Origin: Pseudomonadota bacterium | GTDB taxonomy: Bacteria; Pseudomonadota; Alphaproteobacteria; Rhizobiales; Xanthobacteraceae | NCBI GenBank assembly: GCA_018242205.1 | Contig: JAFECJ010000004.1 | Span: 62,001 to 126,000, forward strand | Direction: 5' to 3' | Length of the DNA stretch: 64,000 nucleotides | Part shown: positions 44,750-53,343 of the stretch, piece by piece | Layout of the letters: each line of letters begins with the position of its first letter | Numbering within the stretch: position 1 is the first letter of the stretch | The notes under the pieces: generated by a model | What the model saw: only the letters and a program-made list of their open reading frames with translations | Database searches by the model: none | What the model was told of the DNA's origin: nothing | Translations under genes and position numbers: made by a program

Positions 44750-45553
44750 ATGTTTTTTGTGCTGTCCAAGACCGTCACCGTCCTCTTCGTGCCGTCGAAC
44801 GTCATCCTGTTCGTCGGCCTGGCCGGGCTCGTCATGATGGTGACGCGCTGGCGCCGCGCCGGCACAAGGCTTACGGTCGCGAGCGTCATTCTGTTGCTGA
44901 TCGTCGGCACGACGCCGCTGGGCATCTGGCTGACGCAGAGCTTGGAGACGCGGTTTACGCCGTGGGAGAAATCCGGCGGCCCGTCGCGCGGCGCGCCGGA
45001 TGGCATCATCATTCTCGGCGGCGGCATCTCGTCGGGCCTGTCGCGGAAGGTCGGCACCTCGACGGTCAGCGCTGATGGTGGCCGCCTCATCGCGCTGGCG
45101 CATCTGGCGCGTCTCTATCCCAAGGCCCGCATCATTTATTCCGGCGGCGATGCCAGCCTCGGCGGCAACAAGCCGCCCGAGACCGATTATGTCGGCTCGC
45201 TGCTCGACGATTTCGGCATCGCGCGTTCGCGCGTCGAGCTGGAAACACGGTCGCGCAATACCGCGGAGAACGCCGCCTTTACCAGGGCTATCGCCAAACC
45301 GAGGCCGGGCGAACGTTGGCTTCTGGTGACGTCGGCGCAGCACATGCCACGCGCGGTCGGCTGCTTCCGCAAGGTGGGCTTCCCGGTCGAAGCTTATCCG
45401 GCGGTCTGGCGCACCGATCCCGAACCGCAATACTGGCCGGACCTCGCGGTCGGCCACAATCTCGATCGCTTCGACAACGCGTCGCGCGAATGGCTCGGCC
45501 TTGTCGTCTACCGGCTCACCGGCAAGACCCCGGCGTTGTTTCCGGCGCCTTGA
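44750..45553 (+). CDS. YdcF-like (DUF218) membrane protein
   Basis: A 267-residue protein with two N-terminal transmembrane helices (about 1-20 and 40-62) followed by a periplasmic DUF218 domain. GIIILGGGISSGLS, YSGGDASLGG and VTSAQHMPRAVGCFRKVGFPVEAYP are the characteristic strands. Related E. coli proteins (YdcF, SanA, ElyC) act in envelope maintenance. A stem-loop ends just before the ATG; an in-frame GTG at 44711 is an alternative start, so the N-terminus is uncertain. Confidence 0.85.
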   Translation: MFFVLSKTVTVLFVPSNVILFVGLAGLVMMVTRWRRAGTRLTVASVILLLIVGTTPLGIWLTQSLETRFTPWEKSGGPSRGAPDGIIILGGGISSGLSRKVGTSTVSADGGRLIALAHLARLYPKARIIYSGGDASLGGNKPPETDYVGSLLDDFGIARSRVELETRSRNTAENAAFTRAIAKPRPGERWLLVTSAQHMPRAVGCFRKVGFPVEAYPAVWRTDPEPQYWPDLAVGHNLDRFDNASREWLGLVVYRLTGKTPALFPAP

Positions 45554-45707
45554 CGTGGCCATCTTCGATTGTGGGGATAACGCGCCAGCTATAACATTTC
45601 CGTCACTGGGCGATTCGTGCGCCCGAGGTCGCGTCAGCGTTCTCGCGCACCATCCGCGTCGTTGCATTCACGCGTGATGCCTTTTCTCGGAAAAAGGGGA
45701 TCAAGCC

Positions 45708-45878
45708 ATGGCTTCCAACAATCCGCCCGTCCGTCGGCCATCCGAGGCCGACGCGACGGACTTCAACGCCGATTTCGGCTTGAGCGAATATTGGGGCGAG
45801 CGCGTCATCACCGTGGTCGCCGCTGTGCTGGCGATTACCGTCGTCGGTGCCGTCGCCCTGCTGATGGGCATGACCTGA
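45708..45878 (+). CDS. Small single-pass membrane protein (56 aa)
   Basis: A short gene beginning MASNNPPVRRPSEADATDF, with a hydrophilic first half and one transmembrane helix (VITVVAAVLAITVVGAVALLMG, about 33-54). An aaaagggg stretch upstream is a plausible ribosome-binding site. No family is recognised; the pattern (polar N-terminus, one C-terminal helix) recalls small respiratory-complex accessory subunits, but there is no respiratory gene nearby. It is followed 10 bases later by the convergent DUF599 gene. Confidence 0.6.
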   Translation: MASNNPPVRRPSEADATDFNADFGLSEYWGERVITVVAAVLAITVVGAVALLMGMT

Positions 45879-45888
45879 GGCAAATGCC

Positions 45889-46587
45889 TCAGGAGGCGTC
45901 GCCGACCTCGGTATCGAAGGCGCGGCGCGAGGCCGAGGCGAATTGCCGCCGCCACATGACGATCAGCACCGCGATGGTGCTGAACGCGAAAACGAATGGC
46001 CCGAGGAACCAGCCGAGATAGCCGAGCGCGAAGAAGAAAGCGCGCTGGCCGCGGTTGAAATGCAGGCCGGCTTCCTCGCACAGCCGCGCGGCGCGATAGA
46101 TGAAGCGCCGCGCCGCCGGCGTTTGTCGCTCTGCGGGCGGGGGGGCCGCGCCGATCATGATGGCGAGATAATTGAACAGCCGGTACGACCAGGCGAACTT
46201 GAAGAAGGCATAGACCAGGATCACGGCCAGCCCGACGATCTTGGCCTCCCACATTTGCTGCGTGTTCGGCACGCTGAACGGCAGCAGTCCCATCACCTGC
46301 AGAATCTGGTCGCCGGCGCGCAGCATCGACAGCGCGCCGCCGATGGCGATCAGGGTGGTGGACGCGAAGAAGGCGGTGCCGTTCTGCAGCGCGGCGGTGA
46401 CCTGGGAATCGACGATGCGCACCTCGCGGCCGATCATCTGGTCGAACCACTGTTCGCGGTAGGCGTGCATCAGCGCGTTCAGGCTCTTCTTGCCCCGCGC
46501 GGTCTTTTCAAGAAGCACCGAATAGCCGAGCCAGGCGCCGATGAACAAGGCGAGGGCGAGGGCATCCGGCGGGCTGAAGGCAAGCAT
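45889..46587 (-). CDS. DUF599 membrane protein
   Basis: A 232-residue protein with four to five transmembrane helices. DUF599 features are SLNALMHAYREQWFDQMIGREVRIVD (about 35-60), NGTAFFASTTLIAIGGALSML and a helix-loop EAKIVGLAVILVYAFFKFAWSYRLFNYLAIMIGA. The function is not established. It is in the opposite direction to its neighbours. Confidence 0.88.
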   Translation of the reverse strand: MLAFSPPDALALALFIGAWLGYSVLLEKTARGKKSLNALMHAYREQWFDQMIGREVRIVDSQVTAALQNGTAFFASTTLIAIGGALSMLRAGDQILQVMGLLPFSVPNTQQMWEAKIVGLAVILVYAFFKFAWSYRLFNYLAIMIGAAPPPAERQTPAARRFIYRAARLCEEAGLHFNRGQRAFFFALGYLGWFLGPFVFAFSTIAVLIVMWRRQFASASRRAFDTEVGDAS

Positions 46588-46727
46588 GGCGGGACGATCC
46601 TTGAGCAGGGCAGGTCCTTGGACAGAGCAAGTCCTCGAGCAGGGCGGCGGTTGTCACGTTGCCGGCGGTCTGCCACACCGGCTAGTCTAAAGCTTCACAC
46701 CGGATAACGCGCGAGGAAAGTCGAGCA

Positions 46728-47135
46728 ATGCCGCAGAATATCACCGTCACCTACAAGGAAATGTGCGCGGCCGCCGAGCGCGAGATTGAGACGTTGGAGA
46801 CTGCCGACGCCATCAAGCTGGCCGGCCGCGACGACGTCGTCCTGGTCGATATCCGCGACGTCCGCGAATTGCAGCGCGAGGGCAAGATCCCCGGCGCCTT
46901 CCATTGCCCGCGCGGCATGCTCGAATTCTGGATCGATCCGACCGGCTCCTACCACAAGCCGATTTTCGCCGAGGACAAGAAGTTCGTATTCTTCTGCGCT
47001 GGCGGCATGCGCTCGGCGCTGGCGGCGCAGACCGCGCAGCGCATGGGCCTCAAGCCGGTCGCCCATATCCGTGGCGGCTTCGGCGCCTGGAAGAAGGCCG
47101 GCGGCCCGGTCGAGCCACCGGAGCCCAAGGCCTGA
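46728..47135 (+). CDS. Rhodanese-domain protein
   Basis: A 135-residue single-domain rhodanese. Active-site C90 lies in the loop CAGGMRSA. VLVDIRDVRELQREGKIPGAFHCPRGML (about 38-65) is the CH2A-type start. It probably transfers sulfane sulfur; the partner is unknown. It is followed by tandem GST genes. Confidence 0.92.
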   Translation: MPQNITVTYKEMCAAAEREIETLETADAIKLAGRDDVVLVDIRDVRELQREGKIPGAFHCPRGMLEFWIDPTGSYHKPIFAEDKKFVFFCAGGMRSALAAQTAQRMGLKPVAHIRGGFGAWKKAGGPVEPPEPKA

Positions 47136-47237
47136 GGTCCGCGACCGATCAACATTACTGCTGGGCCGCATTGCCAAAATTCATTTGTCGGCGCTCGGGC
47201 GCTCGCCCACTCTGGCCCGATCCTTGAGGGGCGGGCG

Positions 47238-47933
47238 ATGGCGTTGAAGCTGATCATCGGCAACAAGAACTATTCGAGCTGGTCGCTGCGGCCGTGGATG
47301 GCGCTGAAAGTCGCCGGCATTCCGTTCGAGGAGCAGCTGATCCCGTTCGAGACCGAAGATTTCAAGCGCATCGCGTTGAGCCTGTCGGGTACGGCGAAGG
47401 TACCGATCCTGATCGACGGCGACGTGGTGCTGTGGGAGTCGCTCGCCATCCTTGAATATCTCGCCGAAAAATTTCCCGCTGCCGGGCTGTGGCCGAAGGA
47501 CAAGGCGGCGCGCGCGCAGGCCCGCGTCGTCGCCAACGAGATGCATGCCGGCTTCCAGGCGATGCGCAACGAATTGCCGGTGAACTTCGCCCGCCGCGTC
47601 ATCAAGCGCGACCTGTCTCCCGCGGTCACCGCCAATGTCCGCCGCATCGAGGCCCTGTGGGTCGATTGCCGCACGCGCTTCGGCGCCAAGGCCGAGCGGG
47701 GCGGGCCGTTCCTGTTCGGCGCCTTCGGCAATGCCGACGCGATGTATGTGCCGGTGGTGTCGCGCTTCCACACTTATGGCGTTGATGTGAATCCCGCGGC
47801 CCGCGCCTATATGGATGCGGTCATGGCGCTGCCGGCCTTCAAGGCCTGGGAGGCTGCCGGAATCGCCGAACCCTGGCTGTTCGCGGAAGACGAAGTCGAT
47901 TGGCCGGTGGTGCACCGCGCCGACGCGAAGTGA
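47238..47933 (+). CDS. Glutathione S-transferase (copy 1)
   Basis: A 231-residue GST-fold protein. The thioredoxin-like N-terminal domain contains NKNYSSWSLRPWMALKVAGIPFEE (about 8-31), where the Ser pair after NY is the likely catalytic residue region. KVPILIDGDVVLWESLAILEYLAE (about 54-77) binds glutathione through the ES motif. The C-terminal helical domain is normal. Substrate unknown. The next gene is a close paralogue 33 bases away. Confidence 0.91.
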   Translation: MALKLIIGNKNYSSWSLRPWMALKVAGIPFEEQLIPFETEDFKRIALSLSGTAKVPILIDGDVVLWESLAILEYLAEKFPAAGLWPKDKAARAQARVVANEMHAGFQAMRNELPVNFARRVIKRDLSPAVTANVRRIEALWVDCRTRFGAKAERGGPFLFGAFGNADAMYVPVVSRFHTYGVDVNPAARAYMDAVMALPAFKAWEAAGIAEPWLFAEDEVDWPVVHRADAK

Positions 47934-47966
47934 TCGAACACAAAGACAAGCGAGCGAAGGAGCCCC

Positions 47967-48653
47967 ATGTCTCTCACTCTGGTCATCGGCAACAAGAACT
48001 ATTCGTCGTGGTCGATGCGGCCCTGGATCGCGATGAAGGCCGCCGGCATTCCGTTCAAGGAAGTACTCATTCCGCTGTACCGCGAGGGCAGCGCCGAAGC
48101 GATCCTGAAATATTCGCCGGCCGGCAAGGTGCCGATCCTGCATGACGGTGATCTCAAGATCTGGGATTCGCTGTCGATCCTGGAATATCTCGCCGAGAAA
48201 TTCCCCGACGCCGGGCTGTGGCCGAAGGACGCCGCCGCGCGCGCGCTGGCGCGTTCGGTATCGGCGGAGATGCATTCCGGTTTCCAGGCGCTGCGCCAGC
48301 ACTGCACCATGAATCTCTGGCTGCCGCCGAAACCGCGGCCGATGCCCGATGACGTCTACGCCAACATGAAACGCATCGAGACGATCTGGGCCGATTGCCG
48401 CGCGCAATACGGCCAAGGCGGACCGTTCCTGTTTGGCGCGCGCTTCGGCAATGCCGACGCCATGTATGCGCCGGTGGTCGGCCGCTTCCACAATTACGGC
48501 CTGCCGGTTTCGTCCGCGACCAAGGCTTATATGGATGCGGTGATGGCGACGCCGGCGTGGAAGGAATGGCGAGAGGCCGGCGACAAGGAAACCTGGATCC
48601 TGCAGCACAACGAGGTCGACTGGCCGCTGGTGCGCGGCGTCAAGGTCGAATAG
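47967..48653 (+). CDS. Glutathione S-transferase (copy 2)
   Basis: A 228-residue GST with the same NKNYSSWSMRPW start, KVPILHDGDLKIWDSLSILEYLAE glutathione-binding segment and FLFGARFGNADAMYAPVVGRFHNYG C-terminal region as copy 1. The pair arose by tandem duplication. In copy 2 the ES motif is DS, a conservative change. A gaagg site lies 7 bases before the ATG. Confidence 0.91.
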   Translation: MSLTLVIGNKNYSSWSMRPWIAMKAAGIPFKEVLIPLYREGSAEAILKYSPAGKVPILHDGDLKIWDSLSILEYLAEKFPDAGLWPKDAAARALARSVSAEMHSGFQALRQHCTMNLWLPPKPRPMPDDVYANMKRIETIWADCRAQYGQGGPFLFGARFGNADAMYAPVVGRFHNYGLPVSSATKAYMDAVMATPAWKEWREAGDKETWILQHNEVDWPLVRGVKVE

Positions 48654-48749
48654 CCCAGCGCAACCAAAGTTCCATTCGTGCGTTGATCCTTCGACAGAGG
48701 CGGGAACCGGTGCGAACCGGCAGCCTGCCTTCGCGGGCGGATCGAATGC

Positions 48750-50855
48750 ATGCTTCTGAAACCGGATCACAACGTCTGGCGCATTGCGCGCGCCGAGCGC
48801 GCCGCCATGCTGATCGACGGCGCGAATTATTTCGCCGCCGTGCGCAGCGCCATGATCAAGGCCGAGCGCTCGATCCTGGTGGCCGGCTGGGACATCCATA
48901 GCCGGACCCGACTGGTCGGCCCGTCCGGTCGCGCCGATGACGGTTATCCCGAAACCTTCGCCGAATTCCTGGTCGCGCTGGTGACGCAGAGGCCCCAGCT
49001 CATAGTCCGGTTGCTGCTATGGGATTTCTCGGTGCTTTACGCCGCCGAGCGCGACCCGTTCCCCACGGCAACGCTGCAATGGGCGACGCCGCCCAATATC
49101 CGCTTCTGCCTGGACGATTGTGTACCGGTCGGCTCGTCGCAACACCAGAAACTCGTAGCGATCGACGACAAGGTCGCGTTCTCCGGCGGCCTCGATCTGA
49201 CGGTGCGGCGCTGGGACACCAACGCCCACGCTGTCGCCGACCCGTACCGCGTCGATCCGGCCGGCAAGCCCTACGGCCCTTTTCACGACGTGCAGATGGT
49301 GGTCGATGGTGAGGCCGCCGAGACGATCGGCGACCTGCTGCGCAATCGCTGGGCTTGCGCCGCGCTGGAGAAAGTGCCGGTGCTCAAGGGCGAGGGCGAT
49401 CCTTGGCCGGACGGCGTGACGCCCGATTTCATCGACACCGACATCGGCATCGCCCGCACCGAGCCGCGCTTCGACGGCCGCGACGAGGCCCGCGAGGTCG
49501 AGCGGCTCTTCTTCGACGCCATCGATGCGGCCGAACGCACGATCTACATCGAGAACCAGTTCCTTACCGCGCTGCCAGTGGCCGAGCGCATCGCCAAACG
49601 CTTGCGCGACAAGCCCGAACTTGAAGTGCTGATCGTGTCGCCGCAGACCCACGTGTCGTGGCTCGAGGCGCAGAGCATGCGCGTCGGCCGCTCCCGCTTT
49701 GCCGCGGTACTCAACGAATTCATGGGCGAGCGCGTAGCGCTCATGCATCCCGAGGTCGAGGCTGGCGGTCAATCCGCCAACACCATGGTGCATGCCAAGG
49801 TGATGATCGTTGACGACAAGATCCTGCGCGTCGGCTCGGCCAATCTCAACAACCGCTCGATGGGCACCGACACCGAATGCGATCTCGTCATCGTCGCCGG
49901 CACCGACCAGCAGCGCCGGGCCATTCGCCGGCTGCGCGATACGCTGGTTGGCGATCACTGCGGCGCCCGCGCAGCCGAGGTCGCCGAAGCGCTCGAGGCG
50001 CATGACGGTTCGCTGGTCGCCGTCGCGCAAGGTCTGTCGCGCAACGGACATCGCCTGGCGCCGATCGTCGACGATCCGACCTTGCCGCCCGAGGCGTTTG
50101 CCTTGATCCAGAACGTCGCCGATCCGGAACAGCCGATCGGCGCCGAGGAATTCGTCAGCAACATTTTTGGAGGTTATGTGCCGGCCCGAAATTTCTCCAC
50201 CGTCGTCAAGGCCGTTGCCGCCGGTCTTGTCATCGTCGCCTTGGGGCTGATGTGGCATTTCCTGCCGCTCGCCGATCCGCAATCAGTGAAGGCGGCATTC
50301 GCCGGCCTGGCCGGCAGCCGCTGGGCGCCGCTGGTGGTGCTCGGTGTTTTTGTCGTGGCCGGTTCGCTGATGTTTCCGGTGACCGTACTGATCGCGGCGA
50401 CCGCCGCCGCCTTCGGGCCGTGGCTCGGTTTCGCCTATGCCGCGGTCGGCGCGCTGGCGAGCGCGCTGGTCAGCTACGGCGTCGGCGCCGCGGTGGGCAA
50501 GAAGACGATGCACGATCTGCTCGGGCCCCGGCTCAACCGCGTGCGCGAACGGATTGCGCGGCGCGGCGTCATCGCCGTGGCGGCGATCCGTCTGGTGCCG
50601 GTGGCGCCGTTCACCGTGATCAATCTCGCCGCCGGTGCCAGCGCCATTCCGGTGTTCGACTATATGGCCGGGACGGCACTCGGCATGCTGCCGGGCCTGG
50701 TCATGATCGCGGCGGTCGGCAATCAGTTCGCGCGCATCCTGACGTCGCCGACGCCCTACGACATCGCCGTCCTGGCGGCGGCGGTGATGGCCTGGGTCGG
50801 CCTGTCGATCGGTGTGCAGGCGGCGGTGTCACGATTCTGGAGCGGCAGCCGGTGA
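48750..50855 (+). CDS. Phospholipase D-like protein fused to a VTT/DedA membrane domain
   Basis: A 701-residue two-part protein. The first 470 residues hold two PLD HKD motifs: HQKLVAIDDKVAFSGG at about 132 and HAKVMIVDDKILRVGSANLNNRSMG at about 348. The last 200 residues are a membrane domain of VTT/SNARE-associated (DedA-like) type, with TVLIAATAAAFGPWLGFAYAAVGALASAL and RGVIAVAAIRLVPVAPFTVINLAAG. PLD hydrolyses or transfers phosphatidyl groups; the VTT domain class is linked to lipid scrambling or transport. The stop overlaps the start of an EEP phosphatase gene, indicating a shared lipid task. Confidence 0.9.
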   Translation: MLLKPDHNVWRIARAERAAMLIDGANYFAAVRSAMIKAERSILVAGWDIHSRTRLVGPSGRADDGYPETFAEFLVALVTQRPQLIVRLLLWDFSVLYAAERDPFPTATLQWATPPNIRFCLDDCVPVGSSQHQKLVAIDDKVAFSGGLDLTVRRWDTNAHAVADPYRVDPAGKPYGPFHDVQMVVDGEAAETIGDLLRNRWACAALEKVPVLKGEGDPWPDGVTPDFIDTDIGIARTEPRFDGRDEAREVERLFFDAIDAAERTIYIENQFLTALPVAERIAKRLRDKPELEVLIVSPQTHVSWLEAQSMRVGRSRFAAVLNEFMGERVALMHPEVEAGGQSANTMVHAKVMIVDDKILRVGSANLNNRSMGTDTECDLVIVAGTDQQRRAIRRLRDTLVGDHCGARAAEVAEALEAHDGSLVAVAQGLSRNGHRLAPIVDDPTLPPEAFALIQNVADPEQPIGAEEFVSNIFGGYVPARNFSTVVKAVAAGLVIVALGLMWHFLPLADPQSVKAAFAGLAGSRWAPLVVLGVFVVAGSLMFPVTVLIAATAAAFGPWLGFAYAAVGALASALVSYGVGAAVGKKTMHDLLGPRLNRVRERIARRGVIAVAAIRLVPVAPFTVINLAAGASAIPVFDYMAGTALGMLPGLVMIAAVGNQFARILTSPTPYDIAVLAAAVMAWVGLSIGVQAAVSRFWSGSR

Positions 50856-51565
50856 GGGGCGCCGAGAAGCCGGCGGATTGCGTGCGGGTGATGACGTGGA
50901 ACATCCACGGCACCTTCGGTCGCAATCCGCGCTTCGATTTGGTGCGCGTCGCCGATCTGATCCGTCGCTGGGATCCGGACATCGTCGCGCTGCAGGAAGT
51001 CGATTCCCGGCGCGCTTTGGCCGACGCCGCCAATCCGTTCGAATATCTGGCCGGCGCGGTCGGCGTCTACGGCATCGGCGCGATCTCGCTGGCCGGTGCC
51101 GATGGCGACTACGGGCAGATGCTGATCTCGCGTTTCCCGGTCAGCCATCATGAAATCCGCGACATCTCGTTCGGCGAACGCGAGCCGCGCCGCGCCATCC
51201 GCGCCGAGATCGCGACGCCGCTCGGACCGCTCACGGTGGTGGCCACGCATCTGGGGCTGAGCATCAACGAGCGCCGGGAGCAGGCGGCGGTGCTGATCGA
51301 ACTGGCCGCCGGCGACGCGCCTGCCGTGGTGGCCGGCGACTTCAACGACTGGTTCTGGCCGGGATCGGTGCGCGCGGTGCTGTCGCGCATTCTCGCCGGG
51401 CGCACCCGCTTTCGCACCTTTCCGTCGGCATTTCCGTTGCTGCGCCTCGACCGTATCTATTGCCGGCCGCGGGTGGCGCTGATCCGCAGTTTTGTCGACC
51501 GCAGCGCCCGCGCGCTGTCCGATCATCTGCCCGTCATCGCCGACCTGCGCCTCGATCTCCGCTGA
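50852..51565 (+). CDS. Endonuclease/exonuclease/phosphatase-family protein
   Basis: A 237-residue EEP-fold protein: MTWNIHGTFGRN near the N-terminus, ALQEVDSRRA with the metal-binding Glu (about 50), VATHLGLSINERREQA and AGDFNDWF, and DHLPVIADLRL at the end. The GTG start (50852) overlaps the PLD-VTT stop in a GTGA junction, so the two are translationally coupled. Family members cleave nucleic acids or lipid phosphates; pairing with a phospholipase favours a lipid-phosphate or inositol-phosphate-type role, but this is inference. Confidence 0.88.
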   Translation: MRGAEKPADCVRVMTWNIHGTFGRNPRFDLVRVADLIRRWDPDIVALQEVDSRRALADAANPFEYLAGAVGVYGIGAISLAGADGDYGQMLISRFPVSHHEIRDISFGEREPRRAIRAEIATPLGPLTVVATHLGLSINERREQAAVLIELAAGDAPAVVAGDFNDWFWPGSVRAVLSRILAGRTRFRTFPSAFPLLRLDRIYCRPRVALIRSFVDRSARALSDHLPVIADLRLDLR

Positions 51566-51581
51566 CGCGACACAAAAACAA

Positions 51582-51608
51582 AGGCCCGGCGGGGGAGACG
51601 CCGGACCT
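51582..51608. terminator. Stem-loop between EEP and CsbD genes
   Basis: aggcccggcg (51582-51591) and cgccggacct (51599-51608) form a 10-bp stem with one G:U pair and a 7-base loop, in the gap between convergent genes. It could act in both directions; no long T-run follows. Confidence 0.6.
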
Positions 51609-51637
51609 CTGTCAGTCTTGGAGGTTCTTGTCGCTCG

Positions 51638-51820
51638 TTATTGGTCGAGCGCTTCCTTGATCTTGTCCTTGGCGCCGCCGACGGCGTTCTGCACCTTGCC
51701 TTCCACCTGGTCGGCCTTGCCTTCGCCCTGCAGCTTGGCGTCGCCGGTCACTTCACCGGCGGCTTCCTTCACCTTGCCCTTGGCCTGTTTGAAGCTGCCT
51801 TCGATACGGTCCTTGTTCAT
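51638..51820 (-). CDS. csbD: CsbD-family stress protein
   Basis: A 60-residue hydrophilic helical protein, MNKDRIEGSFKQAKGKVKEA, with the CsbD repeats GKVKEAAGEVTGDAKLQGEG and GKADQVEGKVQNAVGG. CsbD proteins accumulate under general stress; their molecular role is not known. A perfect GGAAC-N17-CGTT promoter lies at 51858-51883, and gagga precedes the ATG, strongly suggesting EcfG control. Confidence 0.92.
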   Translation of the reverse strand: MNKDRIEGSFKQAKGKVKEAAGEVTGDAKLQGEGKADQVEGKVQNAVGGAKDKIKEALDQ

Positions 51821-51857
51821 CGGATGTCCTCGTGTGCTAGCGTGAACTCGGTAAGAC

Positions 51858-51883
51858 AACGCGCGACGTGACGATCCAGTTCC
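51858..51883 (-). promoter_or_regulatory. EcfG-type promoter of csbD (GGAAC-N17-CGTT)
   Basis: On the minus strand GGAAC (plus 51879-51883) and CGTT (plus 51858-51861), separated by 17 bases, match the EcfG/SigT consensus exactly. The start of transcription would be about 30 bases before the csbD ATG at 51820. Confidence 0.75.
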
Positions 51884-51973
51884 GCGCATAGGCGATCGGA
51901 AACCGAAGGCGGCGCCGCGCAGCGCGAGAAACTGCCGCGCGGCTCGCGCGCTTCGACGTGACGCGATACGCCG

Positions 51974-52402
51974 TTACTTTAGATCCTTGGCTTTGACCTT
52001 GCCGTTCGGCGTCGACTTGTCGTTCGGCATGACGGAGCTCGAGCCGCTGCCGGTGGTCTGCGCCCTGGTCTTCACGCCGCTCTTGAGGCCGCCCTTGGCA
52101 TCGGCCGCGGCCTTGGATTCCATGCCGCTCGCTGGCGCCGAACCGCTCTGCGTCGGCTTTTCATTGATGCTCGCCGGATTTTCCGACTGTGCCTGCTTGT
52201 CGGTCTTCACCTTGGCGGCGCCCTTCATATGGGTCGGATTCTGCGTCTGCATTCCGCTCTTGCCCTTGCCGCCTTCCGCGATCGGTGCGGCGTTGAGCTT
52301 GCCCGGGTTGGTCGTGGCGCCCGACGTTGCCGTCTGCGCCTGCGCCAACGACATGCCGGCGATCAGCGCGGCGGCGGCGGTCAGCGTGGTAAGCGTCTTC
52401 AT
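51974..52402 (-). CDS. Secreted low-complexity hypothetical protein (142 aa)
   Basis: A signal peptide (LTTLTAAAALIAGMSLAQAQ) precedes a low-complexity, Gly/Ser/Lys/Thr-rich mature region with no recognised domain. Its position beside csbD and DUF1236, and a perfect EcfG-type promoter at 52457-52482, make it a likely stress-induced periplasmic or surface protein. Starting at 52402 puts aggagg 6 bases upstream; an ATG at 52408 would sit directly on it and is unlikely. Confidence 0.7.
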   Translation of the reverse strand: MKTLTTLTAAAALIAGMSLAQAQTATSGATTNPGKLNAAPIAEGGKGKSGMQTQNPTHMKGAAKVKTDKQAQSENPASINEKPTQSGSAPASGMESKAAADAKGGLKSGVKTRAQTTGSGSSSVMPNDKSTPNGKVKAKDLK

Positions 52403-52456
52403 CGTCATCCTCCTGGTTTGATTCATCGTAGTGCCGTTCGCGGCACGCGTCGGGAC

Positions 52457-52482
52457 AACGGACGACGGAACGGCCCTGTTCC
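52457..52482 (-). promoter_or_regulatory. EcfG-type promoter (GGAAC-N17-CGTT)
   Basis: Minus strand GGAAC (plus 52478-52482) and CGTT (plus 52457-52460), 17 bases apart: no mismatch. The start of transcription lies near 52450, about 48 bases upstream of the gene's ATG at 52402. Confidence 0.75.
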
Positions 52483-52594
52483 GGGAACCGTGCCGATTCT
52501 GCGCAGCGCATGCCGTGAAAATCGTCGCAGCGCGGAATGTGGGCCCGCGCTGCGATCGTGTTCTGAATGTCGATGTGTCTTTTGACACAGATCG

Positions 52595-53296
52595 TCAGGT
52601 CTCGATGACCGCGACGATTTCACGCGTGCCGGGATCGATGACGACGATGGTGTCGCCGACCAGGATGTAATCGAAGCCGCGCCATTCCGGATAAATGGTC
52701 ACGACTTCCGTCGGCAGCGGATAATAGCGCACGTGTTGGGGAATGCGCGTGCCGACCTTTACCGTGACATTCAAATGCACGGGCTTCACCTTCTGCTGCT
52801 TGATCACGGTGGTGATCTTGCTGCGCTGCTCGGTGGTGAGGCTGGCATGAGCGCCGGCGGCGCCTTGGCCGGTGGTGGTTGCCGAATTCTTGCTCGATGA
52901 TTTCGTCGACGACTGCGCGTCCTTGGTCGACTCGTTGGCGGCATTCGACGCACGAGAGTGGGTGTCTTTGCCGCTGGTGTCGGTGGCGTTGTCCTGCAAC
53001 GCTTCGCTGCCCTTGCTGGCCTGCGGCGCCTGGCCGGTGGGGGCGCCAACACCCGAACCATGAGGCGTGACATTTTCGTTACGGCCCGGCTTGAGGCTCG
53101 ACGGCGCCTGACCGGTCGTCTCCGGCTTGGCCGTGGGGCCGTGCTGGCCGGCATTCATCGGCGGCGCGATCTTGGCAGGCGGGACGTTCTGCTGGGTGGC
53201 GGGCGCGGGCTCGGGGTTGGCCTGCTGGGCGAACGCGCTGCCGATACCGAAGGCGACGACGGCGGCGGCACCGCATAACAATCGGGTTTTGATCAT
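52595..53296 (-). CDS. DUF1236 domain secreted protein
   Basis: A 233-residue protein with a signal peptide (LLCGAAAVVAFGIGSAFAQQ), a long Pro/Ala/Ser/Thr/Asn-rich low-complexity spacer (about 25-160) and a C-terminal DUF1236 domain (about 170-233; VNVTVKVGTRIPxHVRYYPLP-type start, IxPGTREIVAVIE end). DUF1236 proteins are common in Rhizobiales, sometimes in several copies, and are thought to be envelope proteins; the function is unknown. A palindromic EcfG promoter (53344-53370) lies 43 bases upstream of the start. Confidence 0.88.
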   Translation of the reverse strand: MIKTRLLCGAAAVVAFGIGSAFAQQANPEPAPATQQNVPPAKIAPPMNAGQHGPTAKPETTGQAPSSLKPGRNENVTPHGSGVGAPTGQAPQASKGSEALQDNATDTSGKDTHSRASNAANESTKDAQSSTKSSSKNSATTTGQGAAGAHASLTTEQRSKITTVIKQQKVKPVHLNVTVKVGTRIPQHVRYYPLPTEVVTIYPEWRGFDYILVGDTIVVIDPGTREIVAVIET

Positions 53297-53343
53297 GGAC
53301 GGTTCCTCTCTGATCACCCCCCGAAGTCTCGAGCGACGCCCTA

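Noticed and set aside
48700..48749. EcfG-type promoter upstream of the PLD-VTT gene
   Set aside because: A GGAAC is present near 48708, but the bases 16 and 17 positions after it are not CGTT.
50252..50851. 200-codon N-terminal extension of the EEP protein
   Set aside because: It lies in a different frame inside the VTT domain of the PLD gene; the GTG at 50852 gives a complete EEP domain.
51987..52421. 144-codon plus-strand frame opposite the secreted stress gene
   Set aside because: Antisense shadow; the minus strand has a signal peptide, a strong ribosome-binding site and a stress promoter.
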